Below are positions 57,621-64,000 of a stretch of 64,000 nucleotides of DNA, piece by piece; position 1 is the stretch's first letter, and every line of letters starts with the position of its first letter. Position numbers and translations under genes: made by a program. A model generated the notes under the pieces. It was not told where the DNA came from. It worked only from the letters and a program-made list of their open reading frames with translations, and ran no database searches. Source of the DNA: Shewanella intestini (GTDB lineage: Bacteria; Pseudomonadota; Gammaproteobacteria; Enterobacterales; Shewanellaceae); contig NZ_JAAIKR010000012.1 of the NCBI RefSeq assembly GCF_018221465.1, positions 62,001 to 126,000 of the forward strand, in the 5' to 3' direction.

Positions 57621-57777
57621 GTCTTTGGGGAGTAACTTGCCATAAACAATCATTAAACCCATGCGCACCACGTGGCATGTTTAATTGATTTAATTGGCTT
57701 GTACATCAACATAATTGGTGCAAAATCACCATGGTGTACAAGATCCAGCGCCAGCTGAATTTAGTGAGACCATAGAC
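57621..57777 (+). ncRNA. yybP-ykoY manganese riboswitch
   Basis: The conserved 5' element GTCTTTGGGGAGTAAC (57621-57636) and the 3' element GTGAGACCATAGAC (57764-57777) are the hallmarks of this Mn2+-sensing aptamer. Helix P1 forms from GTCTTTGG (57621-57628) and CCATAGAC (57770-57777) with one mismatch. It directly precedes a manganese exporter gene, as in other proteobacteria. The 3' strand of P1 is shared with an RBS-masking hairpin (see finding), which suggests translational control. Confidence 0.9.
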
Positions 57778-57801
57778 AATGAACACTAACCGAGGTGGGG
57801 C

Positions 57802-58410
57802 GTGGGCATTGTCTTAGGTTTATCACTGTTCCCCGCCTCCATAAGTCAGTTCCCTGTGAGCGTATTAGCCGTATCGATTACTACCGTAGCCCTTGCTGAA
57901 ATTGGTGATAAAACCCAGTTGCTGTCGTTGTTACTTGCCAGTCGCTATCGAAAACCATTACCCATCATTACTGCAATATTTTTAGCCACCCTTACCAACC
58001 ATGCATTAGCGGCATATTTAGGCGTTGTCATTGCAGATTACTTGTCACCAGAGGTATTAACTTGGGTGCTCGCGACAAGCTTTATAGCGATGGCTGCATG
58101 GATTTTAGTGCCAGATAAATTCGATGATGACGAGAAAGTGTCAAATAGAGGGCCCTTTGTCGCCAGCTTTATAGCGTTTTTCATTGCCGAAATTGGTGAC
58201 AAAACTCAAATAGCGACTTCTATCTTGGGCGCACAATACATGGATGCATTAGCGATGGTAGTGATAGGCACGACTATCGGCATGTTGCTAGCGAATGTCC
58301 CCGTGGTGCTCATCGGCAAGCTTTCTGCCGACAAATTACCGTTAGCGTTAATACGAAAAGTCACGGCCTGTTTATTTGTGGTTTTAGCATTCGTGGCTAT
58401 CGGTTGGTGA
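57802..58410 (+). CDS. GDT1/UPF0016 (MneA-type) manganese exporter
   Basis: Inner-membrane cation exporter of 202 residues with two copies of the family motif, EIGDKTQLLSLLLASR (about 32) and EIGDKTQIATSILGAQ (about 131), and about six transmembrane helices. In Vibrio the MneA member exports Mn2+. The start is a GTG at 57802 with GAGG six bases upstream, 25 bases after the riboswitch. A GTG at 57856 is an alternative but has no ribosome site. Control by the Mn riboswitch is inferred. Confidence 0.9.
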   Translation: MGIVLGLSLFPASISQFPVSVLAVSITTVALAEIGDKTQLLSLLLASRYRKPLPIITAIFLATLTNHALAAYLGVVIADYLSPEVLTWVLATSFIAMAAWILVPDKFDDDEKVSNRGPFVASFIAFFIAEIGDKTQIATSILGAQYMDALAMVVIGTTIGMLLANVPVVLIGKLSADKLPLALIRKVTACLFVVLAFVAIGW

Positions 58411-58692
58411 TACTGGCTTCACACTTGCTATTAATCCATTTCATGTCGATGACAATATTAATAAAAAACGGTCGTCTTTTTTAGCGGTCTTCGTCTTATG
58501 AGTAATCAGTTTGAATAACGGCGTTAAAGACATCTGATATGCGCCACCGAATTAGCGCTAAGATTTGCCCATTTGTGCAACGCGAAACCACAGTATTCGC
58601 GGCGGCAAACTTTGCCGATAGAAGTAAATACATGCGTTTAAGTGACAAACCACAATGGTGTTTTGCTCTAAACTAATGCTCAAGTCCCCGTT
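58411..58692. other. Intergenic region after the manganese exporter
   Basis: 282 bases without a supported gene. A short A-rich to T-rich stretch near 58463-58483 (AAAAAACGGTCGTCTTTTTT) could act as a terminator but its loop is too small for confidence. Confidence 0.3.
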
Positions 58693-58863
58693 ATGGTGAC
58701 AAATATGGCGACTGTACCATTTGAGTTAGACACCATTATTGAATACATTGAAGGTGAATCTGATGCATTAAAGCAACATGTCACTAACGAGCAATATCTT
58801 TGGGATAATGGTTCATTCACACGGTTATCAGCTGCGCTTTTGCATGACGTTAACCCACCTTGA
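58693..58863 (+). CDS. Possible small protein upstream of the SigZ-like sigma factor
   Basis: A 56-residue frame starts at ATG 58693 (MVTNMATVPFELDTI; a second ATG at 58705) and ends at TGA 58863, just inside the ribosome site of the sigma gene. Composition is acidic and soluble (FELDTIIEYIEGESD, ALKQHVTNEQYLW), with no signal peptide. It might be translationally coupled to the sigma gene. I do not recognise it, and it could be a chance frame, but its codon use and placement favour a real gene. Confidence 0.45.
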   Translation: MVTNMATVPFELDTIIEYIEGESDALKQHVTNEQYLWDNGSFTRLSAALLHDVNPP

Positions 58864-58873
58864 AGGAGTGTTT

Positions 58874-59446
58874 ATGGTAGCCCCAACCACGATTAGCATT
58901 GAAACCATTTGGGCGGAATATCGCAGTAGTTTGCGTGCTTTTCTCAGTAAAAATGTCTCAAACCATGCTGATGTTGATGACTTACTGCAAGAAGTATTGA
59001 TCAAGAGTTATCACAACTTAGAAACCATTAAAGACACGAAAAAACTCAAGTCTTGGCTGTTTCAAATAGCTAATCACACCATGATTGATTTTTATCGTAA
59101 ACGCGCCAAAAATCAAACCAGTGAATTACAGCAAGAGCATGATTGTGCATTAGAAGAAACTGATGATATTTTTGAGCAAATGACCGACTGCATCACCCCT
59201 TTTATAAAAGGTTTATCTAAAGATGAGGCGGCATTACTTACTGCTGTAGAGCTAGAAGGGATTGCCCAAAAAACCTATGCTGAGCAACAAGACATCAAGT
59301 ATTCAACGTTAAAGTCGCGGGTACAAAAAAGTCGTCAGTCGTTGTATGCGCTATTTAATCAATGTTGTGATTTTCAGCTCGACGCTAAGGGGAATCTGGT
59401 GTCGTATACGCGTAAAAATGGCCATAACGGTGGTGGTAATTGCTAA
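58874..59446 (+). CDS. SigZ-like ECF sigma-70 factor
   Basis: ECF-type sigma factor of 190 residues from ATG 58874 (MVAPTTISIETIWAEY), with AAGGAG 5 bases upstream. A longer frame from 58778 lacks support. Region 2 lies at about 10-75 (VDDLLQEVLIKSYHNLETIKDTKKLKSWLFQIANHTMIDFYRKR), and region 4 at about 110-165 (EGIAQKTYAEQQDIKYSTLKSRVQKSRQSLY). There is a Cys-containing C-terminal tail. No anti-sigma gene is next to it. Regulon unknown. Confidence 0.88.
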   Translation: MVAPTTISIETIWAEYRSSLRAFLSKNVSNHADVDDLLQEVLIKSYHNLETIKDTKKLKSWLFQIANHTMIDFYRKRAKNQTSELQQEHDCALEETDDIFEQMTDCITPFIKGLSKDEAALLTAVELEGIAQKTYAEQQDIKYSTLKSRVQKSRQSLYALFNQCCDFQLDAKGNLVSYTRKNGHNGGGNC

Positions 59447-59521
59447 CCGATTGACCGCCATTAACGCGCCCGCCTTATTTGGCGCTGCGCCACGTAAACC
59501 ATGGCGCGCACCATATTAGCG

Positions 59522-62500
59522 TTAGTTGGCCGCTGGTGTCGGATGACGTCCTGCCATTGGCTCAGGGGCAAAACTGTCGCCGTAGTCTCTATCAAACTCG
59601 GCTTCGTCCACTTTCACCCCTTTGAAATGCTCAACCACCATGTAATTAACCGGCACTAAAATGAGCGTAATAAAGGTGGCAAAGATAATCCCAAAGCCCA
59701 GTGATATTGCCATTGGAATTAAAAACTGCGCCTGAGTCGATTGCTCCATTAACAACGGCATTAAGCCAATAAAGGTCGTTAAACTGGTTAGCATAACGGG
59801 CCTAAAGCGTTTGGCGCCGGCAGTTAATACCGCTTCAACTAAGTCCATACCTTTAGCACGTTTCTTATTAATAAAATCAACTAAGACTAACGAGTCATTC
59901 ACCACTACGCCCACCAGCGCCAGCATCCCTAGAATACTGAAAATAGTTAATGCTGAACCCATTATCCAGTGCCCTATTACCGCACCAATTAAACCAAATG
60001 GGATCACGCTCATTACAATAAACGGCTGTATGTATGACTTAAATGGAATCGCCAATAAGCTGTATATCATAAAGCACACAAACACTAAGCCCCATTGCAA
60101 TGAACCAAAGCTCTCACTTTGCTCTCTGGCCTCACCTTCAAGTGAATGGCGCACCCCAGGGTATTGAGCCACTAAGCCATCAAGATAGGTTTTTAAGTCG
60201 GCCTGCAAGATGGTCATATTGGTGTTGTCTTTATCAACATCGGCAGTGACATTAAGCACCCGATATCGGTCAATACGCTTAATGGTTGACGGACTTTTGC
60301 CTGCGGTCATTTTAGCGACATGCCCCAATGGCACTTGTGCGCCTTGGCTGGTACTGATCAACACTTTTTCTAAATCGGCTAATGATTGACGTTCATTTAA
60401 CGGTAAACGTACCATCACTCGAATATCGTCACGTCCACGTTGAATTCGCTGTACTTGCGAACCAAAATAGAAGCTACGTATTTGATTAGTGACTTCTTCA
60501 CGAGTAAAGCCCAATGCTTTACCCTGCTCTGTCAGTTCAATAAGCAACTCTTCTTTACCGTTAGATAAGCTGTCAGATATATCAAACACCGTTGGATAAG
60601 TGCCTAAATGCGTTTTCACTTGATCAGCAATTTCTCGTAAGGTTTCCAGTGAATTGGCACTTAACTGCACATCAATTGGGTCAGAACTTCGGCCAATTTC
60701 AGCACGGTAAGTTACCGACTCAGCACCGGGTACATTGCCAACCATCCGTCGCCATTCGGCCAATAATTGTCCTGAGGTAATATCAGATTCACGTTTTTCT
60801 GGCGGGGTAATTTCAAAGCGAACACTGCCCGCATTTGAAGTGCCACCACGGCCACCTGTGCTGGCCAAAATATTTAAAATAATGCTTTGGTTAGTGTCAT
60901 CATCAATGTATTTGTCCTGCAATATTTTGGCTTTAGCCGCAATATCAATAATGTGCTTATTCGTGACTTCAAACGGTGTGCCCGCAGGCATAGTCAAGCT
61001 TAAGCGTACGGTTTCACTTGGAATGCGCGGGAAAAAGGTAAACTTGGTCCAGCCTGTCATTAATAGAGCAAAAATAATAAACAACATCCCAGTAAATAAG
61101 CTTAATGTCGCGGCTTTATTTTTTAAGGCGATGCGTAAAACCGGTTGGTAAAACCTGATAATGGCGCGTTCAAAACCATCGGCAAAGTTTTGCTGCATTT
61201 TTTCAAAGCGGTTTTGCTTTTGATTTTGGTGGCGCATCTTAATGTTCTTAAGATGCGCTGGCAGCACGAACTTAGACTCAATTAATGAAAACAGCAGCAC
61301 GGGGATCACCACAATGGCGATTTGCGCAAAAATAGCGCCGCGGTTGCCCTCAATAAACATCATCGGTAAAAAGGCAGTCACGGTGGTTAAAATACCAAAG
61401 GTAACAGGTGCAGCAACTTCTTTGGCACCGTTAATTGCGGCTATTTCACCGTTGGGAGCCGTTTTTAAATGACTATAAATATTTTCCCCGGTGACAATGG
61501 CGTCATCCACCACAATCCCCAGCACTAAAATAAACCCAAATAGGCTCATCACATTCAGTGACACATTGAAAAACGGCATAAAGATAAAGGCACCCATAAA
61601 CGACACGGGAATACCAATAAACACCCAAAAAGCAATGGAGGGACGCAAAAACAGCGTCAGCAATAACAAGACCAAAATGCCCCCTTGCATGGCACTGCCT
61701 GCAAGAGTGGCAATACGATTTTTAACAATTTCTGAGTCGTCATCCCAGTAACTTAAGCTGTAACCGTTTGGCAAAGTGGCTTGGCGAGAATCAATGTAAC
61801 CTTTCACTTTATCGGCCACATCAATCGCGCTTTGTTGACCAATACGGTACACATCAATAAATGCGGCTTGTTCGCCATTAAAACGTGTGCGCACGGGGGT
61901 TTCTTCAAAGCCGTCAATCACATTGGCAATGTCGCTTAAACGAATAATCGTTCCGTCTGCCGCCGTTTTAATAGCAATGTTAGCAAACTCGTCTTTATAG
62001 TACGCTTGGCCTTTTGAGCGCAATAAGATATCGCCGCCTTGGGTTTTCAAGTTACCCGCGGAGATATCCGTGCTCGATGCATTAATGGCTCTGGCAATTT
62101 CGCTTAAGGTAAGTTGGTATTGTTGCAACTTATCTTGCGGCACCGCTAAGGTGACTTCGTAGTTTCGAACCCCACTTAAATCAAGCTGAGTAACGCCATC
62201 AAGGCGCAATAACTCATCACGCACAACTTCGGCAAATTCTAAGGTTTCCTTTTCGCTGTATTTACCGGTAACGGTAACAGCAATCACTTCACGCTTACGT
62301 TGCGCCAGAGCAATGACTGGCTTTTCAGCGTCTGCAGGAAAGGTATTAATAGCGTCAACTCGGCTTTTAATATCCGTGAGCAACTCACGCGGGTCATAGC
62401 TACTTTCAACTTCAATACTGACGTTTGATGCTGCCTCAGAAGAATTAGAAGTGATCTTTTTAATGCCTTCAAGATCTTGTATCGCCTCTTCAACACGAAT

Positions 62501-62689
62501 AGTCACCCCTTGCTCGACATCTTCAGGGGTTGCACCGCGCAGTGAAATATTTACTGATACCACTTCTGAATCGACACTTGGAAACACCTCAAGCGGAATA
62601 CGAGTAGATAATGAACCTAAGCCAATCACCAACAAAAACAGCATTAATAAGTTGGCCGCAACATGGTTACGAGTAAACCAAGCAATCAT
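59522..62689 (-). CDS. RND efflux pump, inner-membrane transporter
   Basis: 1055-residue RND transporter of the AcrB/HAE-1 type with twelve transmembrane helices. TM4 carries LGIVVDDAIVTGENIYSHL, and the second half VGVVVNDSLVLVDFIN. It has two periplasmic pore loops. It overlaps the adaptor gene by 4 bases (ATGA). The chain-ending MAGRHPTPAAN is polar. It forms an operon with the adaptor and an outer-membrane component upstream. Substrate unknown. Confidence 0.93.
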   Translation of the reverse strand: MIAWFTRNHVAANLLMLFLLVIGLGSLSTRIPLEVFPSVDSEVVSVNISLRGATPEDVEQGVTIRVEEAIQDLEGIKKITSNSSEAASNVSIEVESSYDPRELLTDIKSRVDAINTFPADAEKPVIALAQRKREVIAVTVTGKYSEKETLEFAEVVRDELLRLDGVTQLDLSGVRNYEVTLAVPQDKLQQYQLTLSEIARAINASSTDISAGNLKTQGGDILLRSKGQAYYKDEFANIAIKTAADGTIIRLSDIANVIDGFEETPVRTRFNGEQAAFIDVYRIGQQSAIDVADKVKGYIDSRQATLPNGYSLSYWDDDSEIVKNRIATLAGSAMQGGILVLLLLTLFLRPSIAFWVFIGIPVSFMGAFIFMPFFNVSLNVMSLFGFILVLGIVVDDAIVTGENIYSHLKTAPNGEIAAINGAKEVAAPVTFGILTTVTAFLPMMFIEGNRGAIFAQIAIVVIPVLLFSLIESKFVLPAHLKNIKMRHQNQKQNRFEKMQQNFADGFERAIIRFYQPVLRIALKNKAATLSLFTGMLFIIFALLMTGWTKFTFFPRIPSETVRLSLTMPAGTPFEVTNKHIIDIAAKAKILQDKYIDDDTNQSIILNILASTGGRGGTSNAGSVRFEITPPEKRESDITSGQLLAEWRRMVGNVPGAESVTYRAEIGRSSDPIDVQLSANSLETLREIADQVKTHLGTYPTVFDISDSLSNGKEELLIELTEQGKALGFTREEVTNQIRSFYFGSQVQRIQRGRDDIRVMVRLPLNERQSLADLEKVLISTSQGAQVPLGHVAKMTAGKSPSTIKRIDRYRVLNVTADVDKDNTNMTILQADLKTYLDGLVAQYPGVRHSLEGEAREQSESFGSLQWGLVFVCFMIYSLLAIPFKSYIQPFIVMSVIPFGLIGAVIGHWIMGSALTIFSILGMLALVGVVVNDSLVLVDFINKKRAKGMDLVEAVLTAGAKRFRPVMLTSLTTFIGLMPLLMEQSTQAQFLIPMAISLGFGIIFATFITLILVPVNYMVVEHFKGVKVDEAEFDRDYGDSFAPEPMAGRHPTPAAN

Positions 62690-63939
62690 TGTTGCGCCTC
62701 CTTATGCTTAGTGTCTTTATCCGCTTTACGAGGTCGGTCAGCCTTGGCCATATCACCTGAACGCTGGGCTCGTTCTTTATTTGGCTTGTCCATGCCAGCA
62801 ACGGCGACAGGAGTACCAGAACTGACTTGCCCTAATGAGGTTAATACTAAGTCATCATTTGCATTAAGCCCTGATGCAATCACCGCATCGTGGCTGTTTT
62901 GCCACAATACCGACACTTCCGTGCGCAATAACTTGCCCGCTTGCACCACATACACGTAACTGCCTTGATAGATTGATTTAGTCGGAATGACAATGGCATC
63001 CGTTAATACTTTTCCTTGAATGTTGGCCGTTAAGTATTGGCCAATTTTAAGGGGCATTTGCTTGTGACTTTGGTAACTGAATGGATCGTCAATTTGAGCC
63101 ACCACATACAGTTGTTGTGAGCTGTTATCTATTGCACCTTCAGTGCGATCTAACTGTCCTTGCCAGTGTTGAACCCCAATAAGGTCTGACTCAAATTGCA
63201 CTGGTGCAACCGCGGTTTTACCTTGCTCAGGAAGGTCAACTAGCGCCAAATCTTTGTTATTAATTGGCAGACGAATTTCAACATAATCGGTGGCGTAAAT
63301 AGTGGCTAACTGTGCATTAGTTGTCACTACGCGGCCAACATCGACACTTTTTTCTAAAATACGGCCATCAAATGGCGCAACAATTTTAGTCCGCTCTAAT
63401 GCTAATAACGCTTTATCAAGTTGGGCTTGATTAGACAACATAGCGGCTTGCGCTGCAGCTAATTGTGGTTGGCGTAGTACCAACTCAGTAGGTTCACGGC
63501 CATTGCCTAAACGTTTCCAGTCGATCAATGCTTGGTCAACGCGGGCTTGTTCTTCTTGCAGACCTTGTTTGGCTTGCAATAACCCTGCTTGAGCAATTTT
63601 TACCTCAGCCAAATAATCTCTGTCATCGAGTTGCACTAACACTTCGCCTTTATTAAAAAAGCCGCCTTCACGGAAGTTAGCGCTAATTGACAAAATTTGC
63701 CCAGAGGCTTGGGTCACTAAAGAACTTTGAGTGCGCGGTTTTACCACACCAAAACTGCTGACTTCAATTTGATAGTTTTGTGGAATAATTTGCCGAACTT
63801 CTACTGCGACATTACTCACAGGCTTTTTACCACCGCGCTTTGAGCTAGGTGGATTACTGGTAATCACCATAATAACGGCAACAACAACGGCAATAATGAC
63901 GGCTGGGACAAGGTATTTTTTATTCATAATATTATTCAT
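62686..63939 (-). CDS. RND efflux periplasmic adaptor (membrane fusion protein)
   Basis: 417-residue membrane fusion protein. One N-terminal transmembrane segment (about 8-28, LVPAVIIAVVVAVIMVITS) anchors it, with no lipobox. Lipoyl halves lie around 65-95 and 185-220 (ERTKIVAPFDGRILEKSVDVG), with a coiled-coil hairpin between. The tail (KERAQRSGDMAKADRPRKADKDTKHKE) is unusually basic and charged. The start overlaps the stop of the outer-membrane gene by 8 bases. Confidence 0.9.
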   Translation of the reverse strand: MNNIMNKKYLVPAVIIAVVVAVIMVITSNPPSSKRGGKKPVSNVAVEVRQIIPQNYQIEVSSFGVVKPRTQSSLVTQASGQILSISANFREGGFFNKGEVLVQLDDRDYLAEVKIAQAGLLQAKQGLQEEQARVDQALIDWKRLGNGREPTELVLRQPQLAAAQAAMLSNQAQLDKALLALERTKIVAPFDGRILEKSVDVGRVVTTNAQLATIYATDYVEIRLPINNKDLALVDLPEQGKTAVAPVQFESDLIGVQHWQGQLDRTEGAIDNSSQQLYVVAQIDDPFSYQSHKQMPLKIGQYLTANIQGKVLTDAIVIPTKSIYQGSYVYVVQAGKLLRTEVSVLWQNSHDAVIASGLNANDDLVLTSLGQVSSGTPVAVAGMDKPNKERAQRSGDMAKADRPRKADKDTKHKEAQQ

Positions 63940-64000
63940 CTTGGGTTACACCAGCATCAAGATCGCCACCTAACGCTAGGTGCAATTGAATACGGTTAGC
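63932..64000 (-). CDS. Outer-membrane efflux protein (NodT/TolC-like), C-terminal fragment
   Basis: The window end cuts this gene. The last 22 codons on the minus strand read ANRIQLHLALGGDLDAG then VTQDE before TAA at 63932-63934. The NRIQLHLALGGDL ending is typical of NodT-type outer-membrane factors. The stop overlaps the adaptor start, so this is the first gene of a tripartite RND operon. Confidence 0.85.
   Translation of the reverse strand, partial: ANRIQLHLALGGDLDAGVTQDE

Overview
This 64 kb chromosomal window comes from a gammaproteobacterium, almost certainly a Shewanella. The grounds are the minor-pilin block mshCDOPQ running straight into mreBCD-maf-rng-yhdP-nitrilase-tldD, a dissimilatory sulfite reductase (sir) locus with an octahaem cytochrome, a six-gene ferrosome-type cluster, and the many redox and metal genes. 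Base composition looks low to moderate in GC, and most genes use ATG starts with short AGGA-type ribosome sites. No tRNA, rRNA, CRISPR array, intact insertion sequence or prophage was seen.

Layout. (1) 1-11.2 kb, minus strand: cell-shape and housekeeping operon mreB-mreC-mreD-maf-rng-yhdP-nitrilase-tldD (tldD is cut by the window edge). (2) 11.5-17.6 kb, minus: MSHA pilus genes mshC-D-O-P-Q. mshA, mshB and the assembly ATPases are not upstream here. (3) 17.8-25.0 kb: an orphan periplasmic binding protein, a LysR regulator divergent from a two-gene RND efflux pair, and a TetR regulator. (4) 25.2-38.5 kb: the sulfite respiration locus. Minus strand: sirA (octahaem cytochrome c with a CX12NKGCH site), rhodanese, FKBP isomerase, CcmI-like TPR protein, sirC, sirD, nosL, nosD, nosF, nosY. 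Divergent plus strand: a dedicated haem lyase sirE-sirF-sirG. (5) 38.6-42.5 kb: a membrane-anchored ToxR/CadC-like regulator and a NosA/OprC-type TonB copper receptor with an evenly spaced cysteine N-terminus. (6) 42.8-52.2 kb: iron region. It holds an AraC regulator, a TonB siderophore receptor, a FhuF-like reductase and a ferrosome (fez)-type cluster with a P1B-6 ATPase, tied together by Fur-box-like sequences. (7) 52.2-54.8 kb: an 18-unit 8-bp tandem repeat, a LysR regulator, a binding protein and a decayed chemoreceptor fragment. (8) 54.8-59.5 kb: S9 peptidase, a yybP-ykoY manganese riboswitch before a GDT1/MneA-family exporter, and a SigZ-like sigma factor. (9) 59.5-64 kb, minus: a tripartite RND efflux operon whose outer-membrane gene is cut by the window end.

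How the parts fit together. The related sulfite reductase MccA of Wolinella is a haem c-copper enzyme. The nosLDFY genes here have no nosZ beside them, so they most likely supply copper to SirA, and the neighbouring outer-membrane copper receptor may feed the same pathway. The iron region combines import (TonB receptor), release (FhuF) and storage (ferrosome-like membrane compartment) in one Fur-linked block. The most notable sequence-level observations are the RBS-sequestering hairpin that competes with riboswitch helix P1, the 8-bp repeat tract beside a Fur box, the evenly spaced cysteines of the copper receptor, and the SirF protein lacking the second cysteine of the CcmH motif.
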